Shown here piece after piece: positions 49,422 to 58,871 of a stretch of DNA of 64,000 bases. The DNA comes from Desulfosoma caldarium (GTDB lineage Bacteria; Desulfobacterota; Syntrophobacteria; Syntrophobacterales; DSM-9756), in the NCBI RefSeq assembly GCF_003751385.1, contig NZ_RJVA01000013.1, forward strand, positions 124,001 through 188,000. The letters run 5' to 3'. The translations under genes were made by a program, and so were the position numbers. The notes under the pieces were generated by a model. It did no database searches. It was not told where the DNA came from and saw only the letters and a list, made by a program, of their open reading frames with translations. Numbering within the stretch: position 1 is the first letter of the stretch; every line of letters begins with the position of its first letter.

Positions 49422-50678
49422 ATGGGATACCGGGAAGAGATGACGGCGATGGGAAAGCGAGCCCGTGAAGCGGCGCACCAGATGGCCAAGGCGGGCACGA
49501 CGTTAAAGCAAAGGTTCTTAGAAAAAACCGCAGAAAGGCTTGGTGCGGAACGGGATCGCCTCGCGCAGGCCAACGCGCTGGATATTGCCGCTGCCGAAGA
49601 AAAAGGGCTGCCCAAGGCCAAGGTGGATCGATTGCGCCTCACCGACAAGGTGCTCAAGGAAATGACGGACGGATTACGTCAGGTAGCCCAGCTTCCGGAT
49701 CCGGTGGGCCAGGTCACCGGCCTGTGGACGCGGCCTAACGGCTTGCGCGTGGGCCGCATGCGCATTCCCCTGGGCGTGGTGGGCATCATTTACGAATCGC
49801 GTCCCAACGTGACGGTGGATGCGGCCGGATTGTGCATTAAGGCCGGCAATGCCGTGATTCTTCGAGGCGGATCCGAAGCCTTTCATTCCAATCGATGCTT
49901 AGCGAAGATTCTTCAAGAGACCCTTCGTGAAGTGGGGTTGCCGGAGGCGGCCGTGCAGGTGGTGGAGACCACCGATCGGGAGGCGGTGCTGGAGTTACTG
50001 CGGCTGGAAGAGTTCATCGATGTGATGATTCCTCGAGGGGGTGAGGAACTTATTCGTTTCGTGGCGGAAAACGCGCGCATGCCGGTCCTGAAGCATTACA
50101 AAGGGGTCTGCCACATCTATGTGGATGAAAGGGTGGATATGGACATGGCCGAAAAGGTGTGTCTCAACGCCAAGGTGCAGCGGCCCGGCGTGTGCAACGC
50201 CATGGAAACTCTTTTGGTGCATCGGGCGGCGGCCCCGGTCTTTTTGCCACGGATGGCCGAAGTGTTTCGTCGCCATGGTGTGGAACTGAGAGGATGCCCC
50301 GAAACCTGCCGGCTGGTGCCTGAATGTCGACCGGCAACGGACGAGGATTGGGGCATGGAATATCTGGACCTGATTTTGGCCGTCAAGGTGGTGGGGTCCA
50401 TGGAAGAAGCCATCGACCATATCGCGCGCTACGGATCCAACCACACGGAAGCGATTCTCACAGAAGATTTTGATCGCGCCATGCGCTTTCTTCAGGAAGT
50501 GCAGTCCAGTCTGGTGCTGGTCAACGCGTCCACCCGCTTCAACGACGGATACCAGTTGGGGCTGGGCGCGGAAATCGGCATTTCCACGTCGCGGCTTCAT
50601 GCCTTTGGCCCCATGGGCGTGGAGGAATTGACGACCACCAAGTTCATCGCCTTTGGCTCGGGGCAGCTGCGCGATTAG
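49422..50678 (+). CDS. proA: glutamate-5-semialdehyde dehydrogenase
   Basis: ProA reduces glutamyl phosphate with NADPH to the semialdehyde, the second proline step. The 418 residues match. Motifs: [20 protein letters not shown], the catalytic-cysteine stretch [17 protein letters not shown], and [20 protein letters not shown] near the C-terminus. It follows proB in the usual order. Confidence 0.98.
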   Translation: MGYREEMTAMGKRAREAAHQMAKAGTTLKQRFLEKTAERLGAERDRLAQANALDIAAAEEKGLPKAKVDRLRLTDKVLKEMTDGLRQVAQLPDPVGQVTGLWTRPNGLRVGRMRIPLGVVGIIYESRPNVTVDAAGLCIKAGNAVILRGGSEAFHSNRCLAKILQETLREVGLPEAAVQVVETTDREAVLELLRLEEFIDVMIPRGGEELIRFVAENARMPVLKHYKGVCHIYVDERVDMDMAEKVCLNAKVQRPGVCNAMETLLVHRAAAPVFLPRMAEVFRRHGVELRGCPETCRLVPECRPATDEDWGMEYLDLILAVKVVGSMEEAIDHIARYGSNHTEAILTEDFDRAMRFLQEVQSSLVLVNASTRFNDGYQLGLGAEIGISTSRLHAFGPMGVEELTTTKFIAFGSGQLRD

Positions 50679-50701
50679 GGCTGAAGGGGCACGGGGAGGG
50701 C

Positions 50702-51412
50702 ATGAGCCGGGATGTTTTAAGGCGCCTGGGTATTTTGGGCGGCACGTTCAATCCGGTGCATTTGGGCCATTTGCGCATGGCCGAAGAGGCCGTGGAAGCT
50801 CTAGCCTTGGACCTGTGCCTATTCCTACCGGCCTGGGTGCCTCCCCACAAACCCGACCCGCATCTTGTGGCCTTTGAACACCGATGGCGCATGCTGGAGC
50901 TGGCTACGGCCGGCCACCCGCGCTTTGGCCTCTCGGATGTGGAAAAACGCCTGCGCGGCACATCTTACACCGTGCGCACCCTTCGAACCCTTTACCTGGA
51001 GCTGCCGCCCGAAACCCAGCTCTTCCTTTTGGTGGGTACCGACGCTTTTTTTGAAATGCCCACTTGGTGGCGGTATGGTGAAATTTTTCGGTTAGCCACG
51101 GTGGTCGTGCTTGATAGGCCTAACCTCGCTACCGAAGACGTTCTGGCTTTTCTACATAAGCATGTGTCCACGGATTATGGCCACGAGGCGACTGATGGGC
51201 AGGAAGGCAGCCGTGCGGCGCGGACCGTTTACCGGTCCATCACGCGGTTTCCTGTGGTGTGCCTAAAAACCACTCGGCTCGATATTGCTTCGTCGCGCAT
51301 TCGAACTCTGGTGGCCGAGGGAAAATCCATTCGGTTTCTGGTCCCCGACGCGGTGATGGATTATATTAGTGAAAAGAGCTTGTATCGGTCAACACGAGCA
51401 AAATGTCCGTGA
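50702..51412 (+). CDS. nadD: nicotinate-nucleotide adenylyltransferase
   Basis: NadD joins nicotinate mononucleotide with ATP in NAD synthesis. The GxFxPxHxGH motif is complete as GILGGTFNPVHLGHLRMAEE, with VPPHKPD and FLLVGTDAFFEMPTWWRYGE. The C-terminal part ends SSRIRTLVAEGKSIRFLVP, the ISSTxIR equivalent. The 236 residues are slightly long. It lies between proA and rsfS, as in many bacteria. Confidence 0.96.
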   Translation: MSRDVLRRLGILGGTFNPVHLGHLRMAEEAVEALALDLCLFLPAWVPPHKPDPHLVAFEHRWRMLELATAGHPRFGLSDVEKRLRGTSYTVRTLRTLYLELPPETQLFLLVGTDAFFEMPTWWRYGEIFRLATVVVLDRPNLATEDVLAFLHKHVSTDYGHEATDGQEGSRAARTVYRSITRFPVVCLKTTRLDIASSRIRTLVAEGKSIRFLVPDAVMDYISEKSLYRSTRAKCP

Positions 51413-51422
51413 TGGAGGAAGA

Positions 51423-51839
51423 ATGGCCAACACAGCTAGACAGTCCGAGAACACGCGAACCCGCATGGATCCTTTGTCCAAAGCGCTTTCGTGCGCCAAG
51501 GAGGCCGACACCCGCAAGGCTTTGGATATGGTCCTTTTGGATGTGTCAAAGATCACCACGGTTGCCGATTATTTTTTGATCTGCAGCGGTCGATCCAGCC
51601 GTCAGGTGCAGGGCATCGCCGAGGCGGTGCAAGCACGGCTGCGGCAACTGGGCGTACGCCCTCTAGGTGTGGAGGGGGAACGAGAAGGGCATTGGGTGCT
51701 TTTGGATTACGGGGATGTCATCGTGCACATTTTCTATCAGCCCATTCGAGAACTTTACGACCTGGAAAGTCTGTGGTCTGAGGGCGCCGTGGTGCCTTTG
51801 GATGAGCATCTGGTGGTCCCCAAAGGTGAACGAGAATGA
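51423..51839 (+). CDS. rsfS: ribosomal silencing factor RsfS
   Basis: RsfS binds L14 on the 50S subunit and blocks subunit joining in starvation. After a 15-residue lead, the core reads ALDMVLLDVSKITTVADYFL, ICSGRSSRQVQGIAEAV, and GDVIVHIFYQPIRELYDLES, all conserved. ATG 51423 has GGAGGAA upstream. The stop overlaps the next gene (ATGA). Confidence 0.95.
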   Translation: MANTARQSENTRTRMDPLSKALSCAKEADTRKALDMVLLDVSKITTVADYFLICSGRSSRQVQGIAEAVQARLRQLGVRPLGVEGEREGHWVLLDYGDVIVHIFYQPIRELYDLESLWSEGAVVPLDEHLVVPKGERE

Positions 51840-53245
51840 CACGATCTTGGCGCCGAGTCTTGTACGGGGTGTTGGTTTTGAGTCTGCTGTTTGCGGCGGG
51901 GCCGTCACGAACGTGGGCTCTGGAGCTGGACGAGGAAAAGGAACTGGGCCGCAAGATACTGCAGATGGTTCGCGACCATTTCCGCCTCATTGAAGACCCG
52001 GAGGTGGTCGGATACGTGCAAGCCGTGGGCCGGCGCGTGGTGCGCGCGTTAGGGCCCGTGCACTACGATTACGCCTTTTTTGTCATCGACGACGCCACGC
52101 CCAACGCCTTTGCCATTCCCGGAGGGTACGTCTTTGTCTTTCGAGGACTTTTGGAACTTATGGACTCCGAAGCGGAATTGGCAAGCATTCTGGCACACGA
52201 ACTGGCGCACGTACAGTCCCGCCACATTCACAAGCAGCTGGAAAGAGGCCGGATTTTAAGCATCGCCGGCATTGTGGGAACTTTGGCGGGAGCGTTTTTG
52301 GGTCTGGAAAGCGATGCGGCCCGGGCTCTGGCCATGGGCACCATGGCCGGCGCGCAAACGCTACAGCTAAAGTACAGTCGAGAAGACGAAGAGGAGGCGG
52401 ATCGCCTGGGGTTTGAATATCTCGTGTCGGCGGGCTATGAGCCTCGGGCCATGGTGACGGTCATGCAAAAGATGCGGCGCATGAATTGGCAGAGCGATTC
52501 CCGGGTGCCGTCCTATCTCATGACCCACCCTGCCATGGGAGAACGGGTGGGGTATTTGGAGCTGTTGGTGGAGCGCAAAGGGGCTCGGCCGTCGAGCGCA
52601 AAGGTTCGCGATGCCCTGGGAGATTATCCCTTTGTGCTCGCCATCTTGCTGAGTCGGCACGCCGAATTTGGGGAGGCACAGAGGCGTTTTCAAGGATGGC
52701 TTCAGGACCCGGCGCGCAAAGCGGCGGCTCTTTACGGGCTGGGTCGCATTCACTTATCCAAGGGCCGCCTGGACGAGGCGCTGAATCTTCTGCGCCAGGC
52801 CGCCGTTCTGAAGCCCATGAGCCATCTGGTGTTGACGGGTTTGGGCGAGACCTATCATCGACTTGGGCGCTTGGAAGAGGCGGAAAAAGCGCTGCGTTCG
52901 GCCCTTGCCCTGGACGATGAATCCCCCATGGCGCACTTGCGCTTGGGACTTGTGTATCAAGATCAGGAAAAATGGCAGGAAGCCCTGCGGCACCTTAAGA
53001 GAGCCGAGGCCTTGGCGCCGCTGAACCCTGAGCTGGATTATCAGCTGGGGGTCGTCTATGGGCGCATGCAGGATCTGGGGCCGGCCCATTATTATCTGGC
53101 CCGGCATGCCATGAGGCGCGGGGATGCCAAGCTTGTGGCGTTTCATATGCAAAAGGCCAAAATTTACCTGCCGGCATCGGACGATCGCCTTCGAGAATTG
53201 GAGCGATGGCTCAAAGAAAGTCGAAAAACTTCTCGCGGTTCCTGA
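51836..53245 (+). CDS. M48 metalloprotease with TPR repeats (BepA-like)
   Basis: A 469-residue protein: signal peptide (VLYGVLVLSLLFAAGPSRTWA), M48 catalytic domain with HELAH in SILAHELAHVQSRH near residue 121, then the third ligand region REDEEEADRLGFEYL, and TPR-like repeats in the C-terminal half (AAALYGLGRIHLSKGRLDEA, LGETYHRLGRLEEAEKALRS). The layout matches BepA/YfgC, a periplasmic protease and chaperone for outer-membrane proteins. Its start overlaps rsfS. Confidence 0.93.
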   Translation: MTRSWRRVLYGVLVLSLLFAAGPSRTWALELDEEKELGRKILQMVRDHFRLIEDPEVVGYVQAVGRRVVRALGPVHYDYAFFVIDDATPNAFAIPGGYVFVFRGLLELMDSEAELASILAHELAHVQSRHIHKQLERGRILSIAGIVGTLAGAFLGLESDAARALAMGTMAGAQTLQLKYSREDEEEADRLGFEYLVSAGYEPRAMVTVMQKMRRMNWQSDSRVPSYLMTHPAMGERVGYLELLVERKGARPSSAKVRDALGDYPFVLAILLSRHAEFGEAQRRFQGWLQDPARKAAALYGLGRIHLSKGRLDEALNLLRQAAVLKPMSHLVLTGLGETYHRLGRLEEAEKALRSALALDDESPMAHLRLGLVYQDQEKWQEALRHLKRAEALAPLNPELDYQLGVVYGRMQDLGPAHYYLARHAMRRGDAKLVAFHMQKAKIYLPASDDRLRELERWLKESRKTSRGS

Positions 53246-53415
53246 TTGTCCACGCATGCACCAGAGCACGGTGAGTCCCAATCTTTCGTTCACATTGACA
53301 GGCATGAGCGCCCACGGACGCGCCGGCACGCGTCCCTCCGTAAGGTCGTCGTGTGCCCTTCATGCCTACCTTGCAGGGGCAGCGTGTCGGTAAGGGGCGT
53401 CATGGTTTGATTTCG

Positions 53416-53447
53416 TAGGAGCGCCGCACGGCGCGATGGCTTTGAGC
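53416..53447. repeat. short GAGCGCC repeat, copy 2
   Basis: TAGGAGCGCCGCACGGCGCG followed by ATGGCTTTGAGC resembles the copy at 47811-47843, with an internal GCGCC/GGCGC inverted repeat. Confidence 0.55.
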
Positions 53448-53583
53448 TTTTGGGAGTTCATTTGCCTGAATGCGTGATGGTCGCGGCCTGTGCTGCTCCT
53501 CCACACATTCCACCGCGCTCACCAATGAGCTTTGAGGGCATACTTTAGGATCTTTACGGAGACCTGTCGCCAAACGTTATCGT

Positions 53584-53698
53584 TGTCACTCTCGCGCAAG
53601 CGGGAATCCACACCTCGCTGCGTCCAATCGACCAAAGGAATGGACGTTGTGGGCAACGCCTTATCGTCACTCCTTCCGCGGAAGCGGGAGTCCATGCC
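53584..53698. repeat. two tandem-spaced palindromic (REP-like) elements
   Basis: GTCACTCTCGCGCAAGCGGG then AATCCAC, starting near 53584, and GTCACTCCTTCCGCGGAAGC then GGGAGTCCA near 53665, about 80 bases apart. Each holds the GCGnAAGCGGGAnTCCA pattern of the widespread intergenic palindromic repeats. A diverged third copy may lie near 56545 (GGCATTCCCGTGCCAGCGGA). Confidence 0.6.
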
Positions 53699-53982
53699 CT
53701 GAAGTTCCTATCGAGAAATGGAGTTACCCCTGTGAGAGGCGTCTTTGAGTAAGGACCTCGTCCTTGCGGTCCTGGCCGTTGCCGCGGGCCAGAGGCCGTC
53801 CCTTCGATTCGTTGAGCCCTGCCCTTGCCCTCGAGCTCGGTTCTCCACGGTCCCCATTGCCCACTTCCATGGTCCGCGCGTCCCTCCGAAAGCTCTCCGA
53901 TCTACGCCGTTGGGCTTCAGCGCAAATGAGGAAGGGCCTCCGTTCTCCGGTCGACCGGGTGGCGTGGTGCATGAGCAACCTC

Positions 53983-54012
53983 TTGACGATTTTGGAAAAG
54001 CAGTGCTACACA
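53983..54012 (+). promoter_or_regulatory. possible sigma-70 promoter of serA
   Basis: TTGACG (53983-53988), 18 bases, then TACACA (54007-54012). The -10 match is modest. It lies 83 bases before the serA start. Confidence 0.35.
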
Positions 54013-54094
54013 ATCAATTTATACATGAGCGAAAAGGTTGCGAAAGCATCACACATCGGCCCGGGGTGCGGGTCTGGGGGTGCAGGAGGGACCC

Positions 54095-55678
54095 ATGAAA
54101 ATTCTTGTCAGCGACAATTTGTCCGAGTCGGGGATTGAAAAGCTTAAGGCCGTTCCCGGATTTGAAGTGGAAGTCAACACGAGCCTCACGCACGAAGAGC
54201 TCTGCAGTATCATCAAAGAATACGATGCGCTGGTCATTCGAAGCGCCACCAAGGTGACGCGTGAGGTCATCGAAGCGGCGGACAATTTGAAGGTCATCGG
54301 ACGTGCCGGAATCGGGCTGGACAATGTGGACATTCCTGCAGCCACCAAGCGCGGCATCGTGGTCATGAACACCCCTGAAGGGAACGTGATCACCACGGCC
54401 GAACACACCATCGCCATGCTCATGGCCTTGACCCGCAACATTCCTCAAGCCAACAAGTCCATGAAGGAAGGCAAGTGGGAAAAGAAGAAGTTTCGCGGCA
54501 AAGAAGTCTTCAACAAGACCTTGGGTGTCGTGGGCATCGGGCGCATTGGCCGCGTCGTGGCGGATCGGGCCAAGGGATTGAAGATGAACGTCATCGCCTA
54601 TGATCCCTACATCAACGAAGAGACCATTCGCAAACTGGGGGTGGAAGCCGTCAGCTTTGACGAACTCTTGAGCCGTGCCGACTACATCACCGTGCACACG
54701 CCCATGACCCAGGAAACCCGCAACCTCATCGATAAGGAAGCCTTCAAGAAGATGAAGCCCGGCGTGTTCCTCATCAACTGCGCTCGGGGTGGCATCGTCA
54801 ACGAACAGGACCTCTACGACGCCATTCGGGAAGGGATTGTGGCCGGAGCGGCCTTGGACGTGTTTGTGGAAGAACCCCCCAAGAACAATCCCTTGCTGGA
54901 ACTGGACAAGGTGATTGCCACACCGCACCTGGGCGCGTCCACGGATGAAGCCCAAGAAAACGTGGCCTTGGCCGTGGCCGACCAGGTCATCGATTACCTG
55001 CTGAACGGCACCATTCGCAATGCGGTGAACGCCCCGGCCATCGACGGAGAAATCTTGGCCACCATGAGGCCGTATTTGGAATTGTCCGAAAAACTGGGCA
55101 GTCTGGTGCAGCAGATCACCCAGGGAGCCCCCGAGCAGGTTTCCATCGAATACGTAGGTGATGTGTGCCAAGTCAATGATACCAAGCCACTCACCATCTC
55201 GGTCCTCAAGGGTATTTTGACGCCCATGTTGGGGGAGCAGGTCAATTTCGTTAACGCTCCGGTGCTTGCGAAGGAACGGGGCATTCGAGTCACGGAGAGT
55301 CTGCGCACGGAAGCCGAAGACTTCACCAACCTCATCAGCATCTACATGAAGACGTCCCAGGACGAAAACCTGGTGGCGGGAACCATTTTCGGCAAGAAGG
55401 ACGTGCGGCTGGTGCGCATCAATGACTTTCGGCTGGAAGCCGCCATGGAAGGGCATTTGGTGCTCATTTACAACATCGACACGCCGGGCACCATCGGTGC
55501 CATTGGTACTTGCCTGGGACGGCACAACATCAACATTTCCATGATGGACGTGGGGCAGGTGTTGGAACGTGGTCAAAACATCATTCTGTTGCGCACAGAC
55601 ACGCCGGTGACGCCCGATGTGGTCAAGGAACTGCTGTCCTTGGAAAATGTCAATATCGTGCAGATTCTCGAGCTGTAA
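54095..55678 (+). CDS. serA: phosphoglycerate dehydrogenase
   Basis: SerA oxidises 3-phosphoglycerate with NAD in the first serine-synthesis step. The 527 residues are the long, type-1 form. The substrate and NAD domains show GRAGIGLDNVDIPAATKRGI, GVVGIGRIGRVVADRAKGLK and INCARGGIVNEQDL, and the catalytic His is in IATPHLGASTDEAQ. An intervening (ASB) domain and a C-terminal ACT domain (LVLIYNIDTPGTIGAIGTCL) follow, the latter suggesting serine feedback. ATG 54095 has GGAGGGA upstream. Confidence 0.98.
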   Translation: MKILVSDNLSESGIEKLKAVPGFEVEVNTSLTHEELCSIIKEYDALVIRSATKVTREVIEAADNLKVIGRAGIGLDNVDIPAATKRGIVVMNTPEGNVITTAEHTIAMLMALTRNIPQANKSMKEGKWEKKKFRGKEVFNKTLGVVGIGRIGRVVADRAKGLKMNVIAYDPYINEETIRKLGVEAVSFDELLSRADYITVHTPMTQETRNLIDKEAFKKMKPGVFLINCARGGIVNEQDLYDAIREGIVAGAALDVFVEEPPKNNPLLELDKVIATPHLGASTDEAQENVALAVADQVIDYLLNGTIRNAVNAPAIDGEILATMRPYLELSEKLGSLVQQITQGAPEQVSIEYVGDVCQVNDTKPLTISVLKGILTPMLGEQVNFVNAPVLAKERGIRVTESLRTEAEDFTNLISIYMKTSQDENLVAGTIFGKKDVRLVRINDFRLEAAMEGHLVLIYNIDTPGTIGAIGTCLGRHNINISMMDVGQVLERGQNIILLRTDTPVTPDVVKELLSLENVNIVQILEL

Positions 55679-55730
55679 CGTGAGAAACTTCATGAGCGAC
55701 CATGATCGTGAGCCGTGTGACGGAGGGCCT

Positions 55731-56183
55731 ATGGAGGAGCAGGAAAAGAAGGGCTTTGTCGTTCGAGATCGGCGAAAGATCGTGTTGGACGAAGTAGAAG
55801 GGCGAGGGAACGTGGAAGCCGCCGCGGCAGCCGAGCGGCAGGAGCCGAAAGAGCCCACGGGGGAGCCATCCGTGCAGGAGAAGGCCAAGGCCGACGCCGA
55901 CCAGGCCGCTCGAAAGGCTCGATCCGGTGCCACGTACCCTCAGGTGACCTTTTCCACTTTTGTCTTTTCGTTGAGTTCTTCCGCGCTGGTGCATTTGGGG
56001 GAAGTACCCGACCCTTCGACCCAAAAGGTAGAAAAAGACCTTCCCCTGGCCAAGCAGATTATCGATACGCTGGCGATGCTCCAAGAAAAGACCAAGGGAA
56101 ACCTGGACAAGGACGAAGAGCAGCTGCTGCAGACGGTGCTTTATGATCTGCGGCTGCGCTTTGTCAAACAAAGTCATTCGTAG
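55731..56183 (+). CDS. DUF1844 domain-containing protein
   Basis: About 150 residues. An acidic, low-complexity N-terminal region (EEQEKKGFVVRDRRKIVLDE) leads to the DUF1844 domain: FSTFVFSLSSSALVHLGEVP, DLPLAKQIIDTLAMLQEKTK, and LDKDEEQLLQTVLYDLRLRF. The family is small and of unknown function. ATG 55731 follows GGAGGG and is preferred to ATG 55692, which has no good ribosome site. It begins 52 bases after serA. Confidence 0.88.
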   Translation: MEEQEKKGFVVRDRRKIVLDEVEGRGNVEAAAAAERQEPKEPTGEPSVQEKAKADADQAARKARSGATYPQVTFSTFVFSLSSSALVHLGEVPDPSTQKVEKDLPLAKQIIDTLAMLQEKTKGNLDKDEEQLLQTVLYDLRLRFVKQSHS

Positions 56184-56831
56184 TTTCAGTGGGGGTACGG
56201 AAACGTTCGTCCACAGGGGCCTCGGGAGTGGCGGCAAGGCCCCTGCGCATGTGAAGCGGTGAGGGCGCGGTTTCGACGACCGGGGTGTCAATGGCCGAGG
56301 TTTCTGTCAAAGCGGCCCAAAGCGTCGAAATAGTATGGTGCCGCGGGGTGCTTTTAGAGCGAAAGCCCACAAGGGCCTTCTCGAGCAAGCGGGGACGAGG
56401 CCCTACGAAAACCCTTCAAACCGTCACTCCCAAGCATGCGAGAGCCTAATGGGGCATCAGATACCGCCACGAACCTTTTTCCCGTAACTCCCGCGGACGT
56501 GGAACCTCGAGAACGTCTTGTTCAGGGATTTTCAGGTCTAGAGATGGCATTCCCGTGCCAGCGGAAGCCTATATCCACGGGACTGTCTACCCCCTCCACG
56601 GCTGCGCACGGACAACCCAACCCCCCTCGGGAAAGACGGAAGACGCGCAATGGCGCCAATTGGCCATGATCGGACAAGGGGGAAAGCAAACGTTCAAGAG
56701 AATGCCCCAAGGAAATTTTCCCTGAGAGCATAGGCCTCTGGCCTGCATCCAAAAAAGCAGGCCGGACGCCTGCGCTTACGGGCCACTCGGGCTCAAAGGC
56801 ATTGTTGCACGTGCTGGCAAGGATGCAATCC
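56184..56831. other. 648-base intergenic region before ispE
   Basis: No coding region is supported. It holds a dispersed repeat copy (56717-56780) and the fragment of a REP-like element near 56545. Nothing else was recognised. Confidence 0.55.
56717..56780. repeat. dispersed intergenic repeat, copy 2
   Basis: TTTCCCTGAGAGC again opens the unit, with AGGCC/GGCCT pairing, an A tract, then CAGGCCGGACGCCTG. It matches 35133-35185 in order and spacing but differs in several bases, with compensating changes in the stems. Confidence 0.7.
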
Positions 56832-57698
56832 ATGAAGGTCTCGGTGACCGCTTGCGCAAAGATCAATCTGTGGCTGGAAGTGCTTCGAAAGCGCCCCGAC
56901 GGTTACCATGACCTATCCACCCTCATGCTCCCCGTGGGCATTCAGGACCGGCTGGACATTGAGACCTGTTCGGAGGGTCTTGAGCTTCGGTGCGATCATC
57001 CCGAGGTGCCCACGGATGCGCGAAATTTGCTGTATCGGGCGGCCGAAGCTTTTTTTGAGCGATCGGGCTGGCGCATCGGACTGCGCCTTTATCTGGTGAA
57101 AGGCATTGCCGTTGGGGCCGGCCTGGGGGGAGGAAGCGCCGATGCGGCGGCCCTGCTGAGATTTCTCAATACCGTGGCTCCCGAACCGCTGCCCTCTTCC
57201 ACCCTTCATGAACTGGCTCGGGGGCTAGGGGGCGATGTGCCCTTTTTTCTCCTGGGCCGACCGGCTTTGGCCACGGGCATTGGGGATCAATTGCAGCCCA
57301 TTGTTGGTCTGCCCCAGTATCCCCTCCTGCTGATGAAACCTCCGTACGCCGTGTCCACTGCTTGGGCTTACGGGAGTTTGAAGTTGACAAGGGGAGGGAG
57401 TCGCATTAAGATCCAGACGTTGTTAGCTTGCCCCCTCAACCCGGCGTCATGTCTGGAAAATGACCTGGAAGATGTGGTGGCGAAAGCCTATTCGGACGTT
57501 GTCGCCATCAAGGAGTGGTTGTTGCACAATGGGGCCGTAGGGGCGCTCATGACCGGGAGCGGACCTACGGTTTTTGGCATCTTTGAAACCGTGGATCAGG
57601 CCCGGGCCGTCGCGACGCGGATTCCTGCAGCGTGGAGCCGGTACTGGTGGGCGGTGACCACCACCCTCAACGGGCCGCAGTCCTGCCGAGCACGGTGA
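56832..57698 (+). CDS. ispE: 4-diphosphocytidyl-2-C-methyl-D-erythritol kinase
   Basis: IspE phosphorylates CDP-ME in the MEP isoprenoid pathway. The GHMP motif is complete in KGIAVGAGLGGGSADAAALL. The start MKVSVTACAKINLWLEVLRK has the conserved AKINLxL, and NDLE appears in ASCLENDLEDVV; the C-terminal GALMTGSGPTVFGIF is also conserved. Length 288. ATG 56832 has AAGGATG upstream. Confidence 0.97.
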   Translation: MKVSVTACAKINLWLEVLRKRPDGYHDLSTLMLPVGIQDRLDIETCSEGLELRCDHPEVPTDARNLLYRAAEAFFERSGWRIGLRLYLVKGIAVGAGLGGGSADAAALLRFLNTVAPEPLPSSTLHELARGLGGDVPFFLLGRPALATGIGDQLQPIVGLPQYPLLLMKPPYAVSTAWAYGSLKLTRGGSRIKIQTLLACPLNPASCLENDLEDVVAKAYSDVVAIKEWLLHNGAVGALMTGSGPTVFGIFETVDQARAVATRIPAAWSRYWWAVTTTLNGPQSCRAR

Positions 57699-57712
57699 AC
57701 GCATCGTTTTTT

Positions 57713-57787
57713 TGGGGTGTCGCCAAGGGGTAAGGCACGGGTCTTTGGAACCCGCATTCGGAGGTTCGAATCCTCCCACCCCAGCCA
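57713..57787 (+). tRNA. tRNA-Gln (anticodon TTG)
   Basis: A 75-base tRNA with acceptor TGGGGTG/CACCCCA, anticodon stem CGGGT/ACCCG and loop CTTTGGA, giving anticodon TTG. The T arm has GGTTCGAATCC and CCA is encoded at the end. It lies 14 bases after ispE. Confidence 0.95.
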
Positions 57788-57894
57788 ACCCAGCTTGGCC
57801 AAGCGGGCGGCATGAGATGCGAGAAGCGCCCCGGCCATGAAGCCGAGGCGGCGGACTGAAGATTAGCGCTTTGGGGGGACGGGTCGGGGGGAGC

Positions 57895-58830
57895 ATGGGC
57901 AATCGACTGAAAGTCTTTGCCGGGTCGTCCAACCCGAAACTGGCGGAAAGTGTGTGCCGCCATTTGGGCATGTCCTTGGGCAAGGCCTTGGTGACGCGGT
58001 TCTCCGACGGGGAGATTCGCGTGGAGATCGGGGAAAACGTGCGGGGCGTGGACGCCTACGTTGTGCAGTCCACGTGTCGGCCGGTCCACGATCATTTGAT
58101 GGAACTTTTGCTCATGGTGGACGCCCTCAAAAGGGCATCGGCGGAACGCATCAATGCAGTTATTCCCTATTACGGGTATGGGCGTCGAGATCAAAAGGAC
58201 AAGCCGAGGGTTCCCATCACCGCCAAGGTGGTGGCCAATTTGCTGAGTGCCGCCGGGGTGGACCGGGTCGTGTCCTGTTCCCTGCACGCGGGTCAGATCC
58301 AAGGCTTTTTCCGCCTGCCTGTAGACGACATTCCGGGGCATTGTTTTGGCATGGATGAGATCCAAAAGGAAGTAAGCCAGGACAGTGTGGTGGTGGCGCC
58401 CGACGCCGCTGGCGTGGCTCGAGCCCGCGTGCTGGCGGAAAAATTGAGGCTGCCTTTAGCCATTATTCATCGGGAACAGGTAACGGGTCAAAAGGAAGCT
58501 GTGGTTGTGGGGGATGTGCGTGGCCGATCTGTCTTCATTTACGATGACATGGTGGACACGGGGACCAAAGTGTGTGCGGCGGTGCGGGCCGTCATGGCCT
58601 TTGGGGCGCGGGAAGCGTCGGCTTTCTGTGTCCATGGCGTGCTGTCTTCGGGAGCCGTTGAGCGCATTGAAGCCTCGGAGCTTCGACGGCTCATGGTGAC
58701 GGATACCATTCCCTTGCCAAGCCGAGCAGCGGTATCCCCGAAAATCACGACGGTCAGTGTAGCCCCCCTTTTGGCTCGAGTTATGGATCACATTCATCGA
58801 GGTGAATCGGTGAGCCGCCTCTTTGCCTAG
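57895..58830 (+). CDS. prs: ribose-phosphate pyrophosphokinase-like protein (divergent)
   Basis: A 311-residue Prs homologue in the usual ispE/tRNA-Gln/prs/rplY/pth order, expected to make PRPP from ribose 5-phosphate and ATP. Conserved: KVFAGSSNPKLAESV, RFSDGEIRVEIGENVRG, RVPITAKVVANLLSAAG, and QIQGFFRLPVD. Several active-site elements differ from the classic enzyme: DLHA is SLHA, the flexible-loop KRR(P) is absent (IIHREQVTGQKEAVVVGDVR instead), and the PRPP loop reads DDMVDTGTK instead of DDMxDTGGT. Only experiment would show whether it is an active synthetase. ATG 57895 follows GGGGGGAG. Confidence 0.85.
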   Translation: MGNRLKVFAGSSNPKLAESVCRHLGMSLGKALVTRFSDGEIRVEIGENVRGVDAYVVQSTCRPVHDHLMELLLMVDALKRASAERINAVIPYYGYGRRDQKDKPRVPITAKVVANLLSAAGVDRVVSCSLHAGQIQGFFRLPVDDIPGHCFGMDEIQKEVSQDSVVVAPDAAGVARARVLAEKLRLPLAIIHREQVTGQKEAVVVGDVRGRSVFIYDDMVDTGTKVCAAVRAVMAFGAREASAFCVHGVLSSGAVERIEASELRRLMVTDTIPLPSRAAVSPKITTVSVAPLLARVMDHIHRGESVSRLFA

Positions 58831-58871
58831 CGGTTCGATTCTTCGATGTATTTTTCCTATGGAGGCGATCG

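Larger units (their letters stand above)
53246..54094. other. 849-base intergenic region rich in repeats
   Basis: No coding region is supported. It contains a copy of the GAGCGCC repeat (53416-53447), two copies of a TCACTC..AAGCGGGA palindromic element and a likely serA promoter near its end. The remainder, about 53700-53980, shows weak open frames but no recognisable protein. Confidence 0.55.

Noticed and set aside
53745-54098. Possible 117-residue protein in the gap before serA
   Set aside because: Its sequence shows no domain, no ribosome site is clear, and it runs into the serA ribosome site.
56436-56669. Possible 77-residue protein before ispE
   Set aside because: Low complexity, no homology pattern, and it overlaps a repeat-like segment.
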